This document shows positions 26,341 to 34,545 of a DNA stretch of 64,000 nucleotides, in pieces. The first letter of the stretch is position 1. Each line of letters opens with the position of its first letter. Source of the DNA: Pedococcus sp. 5OH_020 (GTDB lineage: Bacteria > Actinomycetota > Actinomycetes > Actinomycetales > Dermatophilaceae); the NCBI RefSeq assembly GCF_027812955.1, contig NZ_JAPYZV010000001.1, positions 62,001 to 126,000 on the forward strand, read 5' to 3'. The position numbers were made by a program, and so were the translations under genes. The notes under the pieces are model-generated. The model saw only the letters and a list, made by a program, of their open reading frames with translations. It did not search any database and was not told the DNA's origin.

Positions 26341-28008
26341 ATGACAGACGTAGCCAGCCAGGCCTCCGCGGCCACCGAGGAGGACCGTCCGGTCCTGACC
26401 AACCGCCAGGGCCACCCCATCTACGACAACCAGAACCAGCGCACCGTCGGGGCGCGGGGGCCGGCGACGCTGGAGAACTACCAGTTCCTGGAGAAGATCA
26501 GCCACTTCGACCGTGAGCGCATCCCCGAGCGGGTGGTGCACGCCCGCGGGGCCACGGCCTTCGGCTACTTCGAGGCGTACGGCGCCTGCGGCGACCAGCC
26601 GATCGCGGACCTGACCCGCGCCAAGCTGTTCCAGGAGAAGGGGAAGCGGACCGACCTGGCCATCCGGTTCTCGACGGTGGCCGGTGGCCGCGACTCCTCC
26701 GAGGTGGCTCGCGACCCGCGCGGCTTCGCCGTGAAGTTCTACACCGAGGACGGCAACTGGGACCTGGTCGGCAACAACCTGGGCGTCTTCTTCATCCGCG
26801 ACGCCATCAAGTTCCCGGACTTCATCCACTCCCAGAAGCCCGACCCGGTCAGCTTCTTCCGCCAGGACCCCAACCGGGCGTTCGACTTCATCAGCCAGAC
26901 GCCCGAGGCGATGCACATGGTGACGCTGGTGTTCAGCCCGCGCGGCATCCCGGCCAGCTACCGCACCCAGCAGGGCTTCGGGGTGAACACCTACAAGTGG
27001 GTGAACGCCCAGGGCGACACCAAGCTCGTGAAGTACCACTGGCTGCCCAAGCAGGGCGTGAAGTCCCTGACGGCAGAGGACGCGGCCAACATCCAGGCCG
27101 GCGAGCTGGGCTCGGCGACCAAGGACCTGTACGACGCCATCGGGGCCGGCGACTACCCGGAGTGGGAGCTCAACGTCCAGCTCATGGACGACCACGACCA
27201 CCCGGAGCTCGACTTCGACCCGCTGGACGACACGAAGGTCTGGCCCGAGGAGCTGTTCCCGCTCCACCCGGTGGGCCGCATGGTGCTGGACCGCGCACCG
27301 GAGAACTTCTTCGCCGAGAACGAGCAGATCGCCTTCGGCACCGGCGTGCTCGTCGACGGCCTGGACTTCTCGGACGACAAGATGCTGGTGGGTCGGACCT
27401 TCTCCTACAGCGACACCCAGCGCTACCGGGTGGGACCGAACTACCTCCAGCTGCCGGTGAACCAGGCGAAGAACGCCCGGGTGGCCACCAACCAGCGCGA
27501 CGGCCAGATGGCGTATGGCGTCGACCTGGGCGAGGGGCAGAACCCGCACGTCAACTACGAGCCGTCGATCCTCGGTGGCCTGCGTGAGGCGCAGTACCCG
27601 ACGCACGACGAGCAGGGCCCGGTGATCGAGGGCCGGCTGACCCGCAAGCGGATCCCGCGCACCAACGACTATGCCCAGGCGGGCGAGCGGTACCTGCTGT
27701 CCGAGCAGTGGGAGAAGGACGACCTGGTGGCCAACCTCGTCGGCGCCCTCGGCCAGTGCGACCGCCCCATCCAGGAGCGCATGGTGTGGCACCTCTTCCT
27801 GTGCGAGGACGAGCTGGGCCAGCGCGTGGGCGACGGTCTGGGCATCTCGGCCGACGACGTCCGCCACCTGGCACCGCTGCAGACGCAGACGTTGAACGAG
27901 GAGGAGCAGCAGCGGCTGTCGAACCTGGGCAAGAACGGGCCGCGCGACGTCTCCGGCCACGTGATGACGCACTGCGTGCCCAACGAGCGGGTCGTCGTCG
28001 AGCGCTGA
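26341..28008 (+). CDS. katA: Haem catalase
   Basis: 555 residues from ATG 26341, chosen over ATG 26314 because AAAGGGA lies just before it. The catalytic His67 ([12 protein letters not shown]), the Asn of [10 protein letters not shown] (145/146) and the haem-ligand Tyr in [14 protein letters not shown] are present. It splits hydrogen peroxide into water and oxygen. The C-terminal part after about residue 480 is longer than in the smallest catalases but lacks the separate domain of large-subunit types. It lies 44 bp downstream of the Fur-type regulator, so regulation by that protein is likely. Confidence 0.96.
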   Translation: MTDVASQASAATEEDRPVLTNRQGHPIYDNQNQRTVGARGPATLENYQFLEKISHFDRERIPERVVHARGATAFGYFEAYGACGDQPIADLTRAKLFQEKGKRTDLAIRFSTVAGGRDSSEVARDPRGFAVKFYTEDGNWDLVGNNLGVFFIRDAIKFPDFIHSQKPDPVSFFRQDPNRAFDFISQTPEAMHMVTLVFSPRGIPASYRTQQGFGVNTYKWVNAQGDTKLVKYHWLPKQGVKSLTAEDAANIQAGELGSATKDLYDAIGAGDYPEWELNVQLMDDHDHPELDFDPLDDTKVWPEELFPLHPVGRMVLDRAPENFFAENEQIAFGTGVLVDGLDFSDDKMLVGRTFSYSDTQRYRVGPNYLQLPVNQAKNARVATNQRDGQMAYGVDLGEGQNPHVNYEPSILGGLREAQYPTHDEQGPVIEGRLTRKRIPRTNDYAQAGERYLLSEQWEKDDLVANLVGALGQCDRPIQERMVWHLFLCEDELGQRVGDGLGISADDVRHLAPLQTQTLNEEEQQRLSNLGKNGPRDVSGHVMTHCVPNERVVVER

Positions 28009-28033
28009 TCCCAGCAGCACCCCCGACGGCCAG

Positions 28034-28065
28034 GAGGGCCGGTCCGCCACGGTGGGCCGGCCCTC
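28034..28065 (+). terminator. Hairpin terminator after katA
   Basis: GAGGGCCGGTCC at 28034-28045 pairs with GGGCCGGCCCTC at 28054-28065 (12 bp with one G-U), loop of eight. No T tract follows, as is common in actinobacteria. Confidence 0.75.
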
Positions 28066-28113
28066 GCCCGCTAGCGTGCCAGCCGTTGACCCGCACTACC
28101 TGAAGGAGCCGGT

Positions 28114-28881
28114 ATGCCTGTTCTCGACAGCTTCACCCTCGACGGCAAGGTCGCCGTGGTGACCGGGGGAAACCGGGGCCTGGGCAGGGCCTTCGCGCAC
28201 GCCCTCGGGGAGGCCGGGGCCACGGTGGTGCTCCTGGCCCGCGACGCCACGAAGAACGGCGAGGTCGTCGCCGAGCTCCGAGACAAGGGGATCGACGCGA
28301 CGGCGTTCGAGGCAGACGTGGCGGACCGCGAGAGCCTCGCCCGCGCCGCGGACCGCGCGTACGCCGAGCTGCGCACGGTGGACGTCCTGGTGAACAACGC
28401 CGGCACCTGTATCCACCGACCTTCCCTCGAGGTGACCGAGCAGGAGTGGGCCGACGTGCTCGACGTCAACCTCAACGGCGTCTGGCACGGCTGCCAGCTC
28501 TTCGGCCGTCGCATGGTCGAGGCGGGTGAGGGCGTCATCGTCAACATCGGCTCCATGTCGGGCGACATCGTCAACCGCCCCCAGTGGCAGCCCGCCTACA
28601 ACGCCTCGAAGGCCGCCGTCCACCATCTGACGCGGTCGCTGGCCGCCGAGTGGGCGCCGTACGGCGTCCGCGTCAATGCCTTGGCGCCGGGCTACGTCCG
28701 GACCGAGATGACGCCCGTCGACCGACCCGAGTTCAGGAGCCGCTGGATCGACGACACCCCGCAGCAGCGCGCTGCGACGCCGGAGGAGATCGCGCCCTCG
28801 GTGGTGTTCCTCGCCAGCGCTGCCTCCTCGTACATGACCGGAGCGGTGCTGACGGTCGACGGCGGTTACACCGTCTTCTGA
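28114..28881 (+). CDS. Short-chain dehydrogenase/reductase
   Basis: 255 residues from ATG 28114, preceded by AAGGAG. It is a classical SDR: cofactor loop TGGNRGLG (17-24), NNAG (94-97), catalytic Ser in NIGSMSG, Tyr162 and Lys166 in YNASK, and the C-terminal MTGAVLTVDGGY. An acidic residue after the second strand is absent (LARDATK), which leans toward NADPH use. FabG-like or sugar/polyol dehydrogenase activities are all possible; neighbours do not settle the substrate. Confidence 0.92.
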   Translation: MPVLDSFTLDGKVAVVTGGNRGLGRAFAHALGEAGATVVLLARDATKNGEVVAELRDKGIDATAFEADVADRESLARAADRAYAELRTVDVLVNNAGTCIHRPSLEVTEQEWADVLDVNLNGVWHGCQLFGRRMVEAGEGVIVNIGSMSGDIVNRPQWQPAYNASKAAVHHLTRSLAAEWAPYGVRVNALAPGYVRTEMTPVDRPEFRSRWIDDTPQQRAATPEEIAPSVVFLASAASSYMTGAVLTVDGGYTVF

Positions 28882-29008
28882 CGTCACCAGCGGAAGGCGC
28901 GCAGGTGAGGGGTGCGCGGCGCGCGGGTCCGTGCCATCCTCCGAGGAGCCGTGGTTGTCGCTGCCGCTGAGGGCACCTCCGGGTCGGGTAGATCATGTGA
29001 CGAGGGGT

Positions 29009-30100
29009 ATGGGGGTGCCTGTGAGCGCTTCGCCGCCGGCGGACGCCGGGAGGCAGTCCGAGCCGCCGGCGGACGTGGCGGCGCTGATCCCCTTGGTGCG
29101 ACGGATCGTCGAGGCCCGGGTCGGGAACCACCCGGCGGCCGACGACCTGGTCCAGGAGACCCTGGTCCGCGTACTCGCCGCGGCCTCCCGCGTCGAGCCG
29201 GGCCTGCTGGAGCCGTACGCCATCGTGACCGCGCGCAACGTGATCGCCTCCCTGTGGCGCCAGGCGGACCGGCAGAGGCGCAACCAGCACCGGGTCGTGG
29301 ACCTGCGCCCCGCCGAGGAGCCGGACGAGCAGGTGCTCGCGGTCGAGGAGCAGTCGGCCGTGGCGCAGGCCCTGGCCCGGCTCTCGGACCGCGAGCGGGA
29401 GGCCCTGGTGGCCCACGAGGTGGCGGGGGAGGACACCCATGCCCTGGCGTCCCAGACCGGTTCCACGCCTGGGGCGGTGGCGGCCCAGCTCAACAGGTCT
29501 CGGGCGCGGATGCGCGTCGAGTATCTGCTGGCGCTGGAGAACGCGGACCCACCCACCGAGCGGTGCCGGCCGGTGCTGCTCGCGCTCTCCAGCGGCGACA
29601 GGCGGCGGCAGCGGGAGGTCGACGCGGCCAGGCACGTGCTGGAGTGCGACCTCTGCGCCCGGCTCAGCCAGCCGCTCATGGAGCGGGGGCAGCAGCGTGA
29701 CGACGAGGTCCACATCTCCGTCACCAGCGACGCGGACGTCGTCGCCGCGCGGCAGGGGGCTCGGGAGCTGGCGTCACGACTGGGCTTCCGGGCGACCGAC
29801 CTGACCATCCTCGCGACGGCGGTGTCCGAGGTCACCCGCAACATCGTCCGGTTCGCGGGTAGCGGAGAGGTGGTCGTGGAGCTCGTCGAGCGGCCGCGCC
29901 GAGGCGTCCGCGTGACCGCTCGGGACACCGGTCCGGGGATCCACGACGTCGAGCAGGCGCTCGCCGACGGCTACAGCACGAACGCAGGCCTGGGACTGGG
30001 CCTGCCGGGAGCACGGCGGCTGATGGACGAGTTCGCCGTCGTCTCGGAGCCCGGTCATGGCACCACGGTGACCATGACGAAATGGCTCCAGGAAGGATGA
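29009..30100 (+). CDS. Sigma factor / zinc anti-sigma-like / RsbT-type kinase fusion
   Basis: About 363 residues; GTG 29021 is another possible start. Residues 20-95 look like sigma region 2 (PLVRRIVEARVG, DDLVQETLVRVL) and 115-170 like region 4 (LSDREREALVAHEV, TPGAVAAQLNRSRARMR). Residues 180-215 contain AARHVLECDLCARL, the H-x3-C-x2-C pattern of zinc anti-sigma factors. Residues 235-360 are an RsbT-like GHKL ATPase with SEVTRNIVRF, DTGPGI and GLGLGLPGARRLMDEF. RsbT kinases phosphorylate RsbR/RsbS, and homologues of both follow directly (ATGA overlap at 30097). Confidence 0.85.
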   Translation: MGVPVSASPPADAGRQSEPPADVAALIPLVRRIVEARVGNHPAADDLVQETLVRVLAAASRVEPGLLEPYAIVTARNVIASLWRQADRQRRNQHRVVDLRPAEEPDEQVLAVEEQSAVAQALARLSDREREALVAHEVAGEDTHALASQTGSTPGAVAAQLNRSRARMRVEYLLALENADPPTERCRPVLLALSSGDRRRQREVDAARHVLECDLCARLSQPLMERGQQRDDEVHISVTSDADVVAARQGARELASRLGFRATDLTILATAVSEVTRNIVRFAGSGEVVVELVERPRRGVRVTARDTGPGIHDVEQALADGYSTNAGLGLGLPGARRLMDEFAVVSEPGHGTTVTMTKWLQEG

Positions 30101-30102
30101 CC

Positions 30103-31011
30103 ATGCAGCAGCAGGACGGTACCGACACCAGGGACGACGCGCCGGAGCGGCAGGACCCGGGCGAACAGGAGGAGCAGCTGCTTCCCCAGCTGGTCGCCCA
30201 CCTGCGCGAGCACCGCACCAGGCTGCGCCAGGAGTGGTCGAACCGCATCCAGGCGGCACATCTGCTCGAGGCCATGACGCCGCAGGAGATGGCCGCTGAG
30301 ACGACCTCCGTCTACGACAACTATGTCGAGGTCCTCGAGACCGGCAGCGTCGAGGCACTGCAGCACTACGCGCGCGACCTCTCGGAGCGCATCATCCCGC
30401 GAGGCGTCGAGACGCACGAGGTCGTGGGCATCGTCCTGCTGCTGCGCGACGTGCTGGCCCGGTCCCTGTTCGAGAAGTACCAGCAGGAGCTCGGCCTGCT
30501 CAACCGGGTCCTCGACGCCTACGAGCCGGCCGCCAACCGCATCGCGAACACGGTGGCGGTGAGCTTCGTCGAGGAACGGGAGAGAGTCATCCGCCAGCAG
30601 CAGGACGCCATCCGCGAGCTGTCCACCCCGGTGCTGCCGGTGCGCGAGCGGCTCCTCATCCTGCCCATCATCGGCGTGCTGGACAGCGAGCGGGCCCGCC
30701 AGCTCACCGAGCAGCTGCTCACGGGCATCCGCACGCACCGGGCCAAGGTCGTCGTCATCGACATCACCGGTGCTCCGGACGTCGACCAGACCGTCGCGAA
30801 CCACCTCGTCCAGACCGTCGACGCGTCACGGCTGATGGGTGCGAGCGTCATCATTACCGGACTGTCCCCGAAGATCGCCCAGACGCTCGTCACCATCGGC
30901 GTCGACCTCAGCAAGATGAACACGATCGGCGACCTTCAGGGCGGCCTCGAGGAGGCGGAGCGCCTGCTCGGGTACGCCGTGACGAGAGAGGAAGGTGCCA
31001 ACGGCCCGTGA
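30103..31011 (+). CDS. RsbR-like stressosome co-antagonist (STAS)
   Basis: 302 residues from ATG 30103, spaced six bases from GAAGG; ATG 30097, overlapping the previous stop, is the alternative. The N-terminal 170 residues are helical and variable, as in RsbR sensors. The STAS domain (about 185-290) has VVVIDITGAPDVDQTVANHLV, where the Thr residues correspond to the RsbR phosphorylation region, then GASVIITGLSP. It likely forms the stressosome shell with the RsbS-like product of the next gene and is a substrate of the fused RsbT-type kinase. Confidence 0.9.
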   Translation: MQQQDGTDTRDDAPERQDPGEQEEQLLPQLVAHLREHRTRLRQEWSNRIQAAHLLEAMTPQEMAAETTSVYDNYVEVLETGSVEALQHYARDLSERIIPRGVETHEVVGIVLLLRDVLARSLFEKYQQELGLLNRVLDAYEPAANRIANTVAVSFVEERERVIRQQQDAIRELSTPVLPVRERLLILPIIGVLDSERARQLTEQLLTGIRTHRAKVVVIDITGAPDVDQTVANHLVQTVDASRLMGASVIITGLSPKIAQTLVTIGVDLSKMNTIGDLQGGLEEAERLLGYAVTREEGANGP

Positions 31012-31418
31012 CGCCCGGACCGGCACTGGTCTCCATCCTGCGCCAGGGTGCCTACCTGATCGCCTCCGTCCACACTGCGCTCGACGACTCGCAGATGGTC
31101 CGGTTCCAGGACGACCTCATCGGGGAGATCGGCCGGGCTCGCTCCCGCGGCGTCATCATCGACGTCGCCGCCCTGGACGTCCTGGACTCGTTCGGCTCCA
31201 ACACGTTGCGCAGCATCGCCGAGATGGCGCGCCTGCGCGGCGCAGTCACCGTCATCGTCGGGATCCAGCCCGACGTCGCTCTCGCCATGGTGAAGCTTGG
31301 CATGGGCACCGGCTCGGTACCCACGGCGCTGGACCTCGAAGAGGGGCTGGAGTACCTCGACCGGCACGTGCAGCACTCGCCCGCGGCCAGTGCCCGGGGC
31401 GGAGAGCGCTCCCGGTGA
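31008..31418 (+). CDS. RsbS-like STAS anti-sigma antagonist
   Basis: 136 residues; GTG 31008 overlaps the RsbR-like stop (GTGA). It is a single STAS domain with VIIDVAALDVLDSFGSNTL, in which the Ser of LDSFGS is the expected phospho-acceptor, and VIVGIQPDVALAMVKLGM. Size and gene order (RsbR then RsbS) match stressosome operons. The 25-residue tail is Ala/Arg-rich. Confidence 0.92.
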   Translation: MTPGPALVSILRQGAYLIASVHTALDDSQMVRFQDDLIGEIGRARSRGVIIDVAALDVLDSFGSNTLRSIAEMARLRGAVTVIVGIQPDVALAMVKLGMGTGSVPTALDLEEGLEYLDRHVQHSPAASARGGERSR

Positions 31419-31702
31419 ACCTGGGCGACCTCGAGCTGGACTACCGCGCCGCCTTCCTGCGCTACCTACCCCGCCGCGAGGAGGTGGCCAGGGCGCGGGG
31501 GTACGACATCGGCCGCCAGGCTGTCGCGACAGGCGTGAGCATCCTCGACGTCGCCGCCATCCACCACGAGATCCTGCTCGAGGTCCTGCACGACACGCCA
31601 GCGGCGGAGGTCGACGAGATCACCGGAGCGGCGGCGGAGTTCCTCCAAGAGGTGCTCGCGCCATACGACATGACCCAGCGTGGCCTCCTCGAGGGAAGCT
31701 GA
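31415..31702 (+). CDS. Stand-alone RsbU N-terminal-like protein
   Basis: 95 residues; GTG 31415 overlaps the preceding stop (GTGA). The segment LDYRAAFLRYLPRREEVARA...GRQAVATGVSILDVAAIHHEIL matches the helical RsbT-binding domain at the N-terminus of RsbU phosphatases. No phosphatase domain follows. It could act as a binding partner that captures the RsbT-type kinase domain, or work with a separate PP2C such as the one at 35698. Confidence 0.8.
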   Translation: MNLGDLELDYRAAFLRYLPRREEVARARGYDIGRQAVATGVSILDVAAIHHEILLEVLHDTPAAEVDEITGAAAEFLQEVLAPYDMTQRGLLEGS

Positions 31703-31986
31703 GCGGGCCCGCAGCACCGCTCCCACCAGCACAGATGAGCCGCGATACTGGTTGGTAGGCGCGGACGCGTGCCGCTGGCTGACATGACGCGGAAGCTCAG
31801 GCCGGTCCGGCCCGGCTCACCCAGGACCCCGTGCGGTCGGGCCGTCACGTGGAGCAGACAGCCGCGTCATGTGGCTCGGGGGAAGGGATCTTCATCGGTG
31901 CAGGGCCGGGGAAGCCCGCCGCCGGGCCACACGTCCGTGAGGCGGTGCCGCGCTCCGCGTAGCCACCACGACAGAGGAGCAACGCA
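31703..31986. other. 284-bp intergenic region before the secreted protein
   Basis: No coding frame with actinobacterial codon use was found and no strong hairpin. It probably carries the end of the stressosome operon and the promoter of the gene at 31987. Confidence 0.5.
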
Positions 31987-32532
31987 ATGATGTTACGAAC
32001 CAAGATCGTCGGGACCGGAACCGCTGTGGTCGTCGCCGCAGCCCTGGGAGTCCTTCCCGGAGCCGCGGCCGCCAGCGCAGCCCCGCAGGCCGCCGCCCCT
32101 CGGGCAGTCGCCGCAGCCGTCCCCGCTGCCACCACCATCCCGGTCACCGGCACCCTGCCCAACGGGACGGCCTTCACCGGTGCGCTGAGCAACCTCACCA
32201 CCTCCGTGGTGAACGGCGTCCTGACGCTGTCGGGAACGATCACCGGCACCGGTCTGCCCGCCGCTGGCACGACCTTCACCGCGCCGATCCAGAACCTCGC
32301 TGTCGGCGCCAGCTGCACGATCCTGACGCTCGACCTCGGGCCGCTGCACCTGAACCTCCTCGGCCTGGTCATCGACCTTGCACCCGTCCACCTCAACATC
32401 ACGGCGGTGCCGGGGGCCGGCAACCTGCTCGGCAACCTGCTGTGCGCCGTGGCGCACCTGCTCGACGGCTCGTCGCCGCTCGGAGGCCTGTCAGCCCTGC
32501 TCAACCGGCTGCTCCTGGGGCTCGGTCTCTGA
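31987..32532 (+). CDS. Secreted hypothetical protein
   Basis: 181 residues from ATG 31987, seven bases after GAGGAG. A signal peptide with likely AxA cleavage near residue 30 precedes an Ala/Pro-rich stretch. A hydrophobic C-terminal domain follows, with LDLGPLHLNLLGLVIDL and GAGNLLGNLLCAVAHLLDG, containing two Cys that may form a disulphide. I recognise this arrangement from secreted actinobacterial proteins of unknown function. A strong hairpin terminator follows, so it is monocistronic. Confidence 0.82.
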   Translation: MMLRTKIVGTGTAVVVAAALGVLPGAAAASAAPQAAAPRAVAAAVPAATTIPVTGTLPNGTAFTGALSNLTTSVVNGVLTLSGTITGTGLPAAGTTFTAPIQNLAVGASCTILTLDLGPLHLNLLGLVIDLAPVHLNITAVPGAGNLLGNLLCAVAHLLDGSSPLGGLSALLNRLLLGLGL

Positions 32533-32561
32533 CCTGTTCCGCTGCACAGCTCGGCAACAGG

Positions 32562-32590
32562 CGGTGCCCTCGCTCTTGGCGGGGGCACCG
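32562..32590 (+). terminator. Hairpin terminator after the secreted-protein gene
   Basis: CGGTGCCC at 32562-32569 pairs with GGGCACCG at 32583-32590, loop of 13, followed by TCTTCTCGTT. Confidence 0.8.
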
Positions 32591-32647
32591 TCTTCTCGTT
32601 GCGGTGCAACGGCTCCCGGCTGCGGAGCCACACCGCGGCCCAGTCCT

Positions 32648-32701
32648 GAAGACCTCGAGTTGCGGGCCTGACAGCCACTACGCACACTCGAGGTGGTCTT
32701 C
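32648..32701. repeat. Long imperfect inverted repeat upstream of the dehydrogenase
   Basis: GAAGACCTCGAGT (32648-32660) and ACTCGAGGTGGTCTTC (32686-32701) are complementary except for a three-base bulge, with a 25-base spacer. It could be a second terminator or a regulatory structure for the gene at 32798. Confidence 0.6.
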
Positions 32702-32797
32702 GCTTTCCCGTGGTTGTGGCTCCGGCTGGTCTCACGTTCGGACGGCGTCCTAGGCCTGACCCAGCCCATCGATGCCGGCTGCCCTCAGGAGGCGACA

Positions 32798-33946
32798 ATG
32801 CGAGCCATGGTGTACCGCGGGCCCTACAAGGTCCGCGTCGAGGACAAGGCTCCACCACCCATCGAGCACCCCAACGACGCCATCGTCCGCGTGACGCTGG
32901 GGGCGATCTGCGGCTCGGACCTGCACCTCTACCACGGGATGATGCCCGACACGCGGGTGGGGATGACGTTCGGCCACGAGTTCATCGGCGTGGTGGAACA
33001 GGTCGGCTCCTCCGTCCAGAGTCTCAAGCCCGGAGACCGGGTCATGGTGCCGTTCAACATCTTCTGCGGGACGTGCTACTTCTGCGCCCGAGGGCTCTAC
33101 TCCAACTGCCACAACGTCAACCCCAACGCCACCGCCGTGGGCGGCATCTACGGCTACTCGCACACCTGTGGCGGGTACGACGGTGGGCAGGCCGAGCTGG
33201 TGCGCGTCCCGTTCGCCGATGTCGGCCCCACCGTCATCCCCGACTGGATGGACGACGAGGACGCGGTGATGCTCACCGACGCCTGTCCGACCGGCTACTT
33301 CGGGGCGCAGCTCGGCGACATCGTCGAGGGCGATGTCGTGGTCGTCTTCGGAGCCGGCCCGGTTGGCCTGTTCGCCGCCAAGTCGGCCTGGCTCATGGGG
33401 GCTGGTCGGGTGGTCGTCATCGACCACCTCGAGTACCGCCTCGAGAAGGCGCGCACGTTCGCCCACGCGGAGACCTTCAACTTCACCGAGTACGACGACA
33501 TCGTCGTCCACCTCAAGAAGGTCACGGACCATCTGGGGGCGGATGTCGTCATCGACGCCGTCGGTGCGGAGGCCGACGGCAGCTTCCTGCAGCACGTGAC
33601 GACCGCGAAGCTGAAGCTTCAGGGCGGCTCCCCGGTGGCCCTCAACTGGGCGATCGACTCGGTGCGCAAAGGGGGGACCGTGTCAGTGGTCGGCGCCTAC
33701 GGGCCCCTCTTCAGTGCCGTGAAGTTCGGCGACGCGCTCAACAAGGGGCTGACCCTGCGGATGAACCAGTGCCCCGTGAAGCGGCAGTGGCCCCGGCTCT
33801 TCGAGCATGTCCGCAACGGCTACCTCAAGCCGAGAGACCTCGTGACGCACCGCATCCCGCTCGAGCACATCGCCGAGGGCTACCACATCTTCTCCTCCAA
33901 GCTCGACGGCTGCATCAAGCCGCTCGTCGTGCCCGACGGCTACTGA
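32798..33946 (+). CDS. Zinc-dependent dehydrogenase, formaldehyde-dehydrogenase-like
   Basis: 382 residues from ATG 32798, with AGGAGG just upstream. The catalytic zinc motif is GAICGSDLHLYHG, the conserved GHEFIGVV follows, and the structural zinc Cys set lies in CGTCYFCARGLYSNC. The Rossmann motif is VVVFGAGPVGLFAAKSA. The insertion containing GGYDGGQAELVRVPFADV is typical of the glutathione-independent formaldehyde dehydrogenase subgroup of medium-chain dehydrogenases. Exact substrate unknown. It is followed by a coupled gene of unknown function. Confidence 0.92.
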   Translation: MRAMVYRGPYKVRVEDKAPPPIEHPNDAIVRVTLGAICGSDLHLYHGMMPDTRVGMTFGHEFIGVVEQVGSSVQSLKPGDRVMVPFNIFCGTCYFCARGLYSNCHNVNPNATAVGGIYGYSHTCGGYDGGQAELVRVPFADVGPTVIPDWMDDEDAVMLTDACPTGYFGAQLGDIVEGDVVVVFGAGPVGLFAAKSAWLMGAGRVVVIDHLEYRLEKARTFAHAETFNFTEYDDIVVHLKKVTDHLGADVVIDAVGAEADGSFLQHVTTAKLKLQGGSPVALNWAIDSVRKGGTVSVVGAYGPLFSAVKFGDALNKGLTLRMNQCPVKRQWPRLFEHVRNGYLKPRDLVTHRIPLEHIAEGYHIFSSKLDGCIKPLVVPDGY

Positions 33947-33963
33947 CCCGACAGGAGCAAGCC

Positions 33964-34545
33964 ATGCCCTACACAGCAGAGAAGCCGCCGCCGGCCAGGA
34001 CGAGCGAGGAGCTGAGGGCCACGATCCCGGGTTGGGGCGTCGACCTCGACCCGCGGGACCGGCCCTCCGTGCCGCGGGAACAGCCCAGCACCCACCTGAC
34101 CGGAGCGCACTGGGACTTCCCGGAGCGGCAACCTGAGAAGTGGCCCCGCGAGCGGTCCGTCGAGCACAAGTTCCTCACCCCGGTCTTCGGGACCGCCACC
34201 CCGCCCAGGGGGCTCTCCGGCGGCATCCGCAAGGCGGCATACCGCTACAGCGAGGGTCGCACGGCCCACTGGCTGCTCCTCGTGCTCGCCGACCGGGTCG
34301 ACGCCCAGGAGAGCCACCTGCGTTCCTTCCTCACCCTGCGGCCGGACAACCCCATCACGCAGACCGGGGTCCTGAGCGAGCTGCGGCACCACCCGATCAG
34401 GTCGCGCTTCGGGGTCAAGCGGACGGACCTGGTCCACCAGAGCCTGGACCCCGTCGTCGTCGCGGGTCCGTGGGTGCTCGCCGGCGCCGCCGTCTACGTC
34501 GTGGGCCGACGGGTGCTGCGCAGCCTCCGGGGGCTCATGCGCTGA
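33964..34545 (+). CDS. Conserved hypothetical protein next to the dehydrogenase
   Basis: 193 residues from ATG 33964, preceded by AGGAG. The N-terminal half is hydrophilic and Pro-rich. The middle (GGIRKAAYRYSEGRTAHWLLLVLADRVDAQES) is amphipathic, and residues near 160-180 (VVVAGPWVLAGAAVYVVGRR) form a likely C-terminal membrane segment. I do not recognise the family. It lies 17 bp after the dehydrogenase and its last 11 bases overlap the convergent MEDS-kinase gene. Confidence 0.75.
   Translation: MPYTAEKPPPARTSEELRATIPGWGVDLDPRDRPSVPREQPSTHLTGAHWDFPERQPEKWPRERSVEHKFLTPVFGTATPPRGLSGGIRKAAYRYSEGRTAHWLLLVLADRVDAQESHLRSFLTLRPDNPITQTGVLSELRHHPIRSRFGVKRTDLVHQSLDPVVVAGPWVLAGAAVYVVGRRVLRSLRGLMR

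Noticed and set aside
28931-29008. Longer N-terminus for the sigma/kinase fusion
   Set aside because: The first 26 codons have no sigma-like sequence or ribosome-binding site. Starts at 29009 or 29021 fit better.
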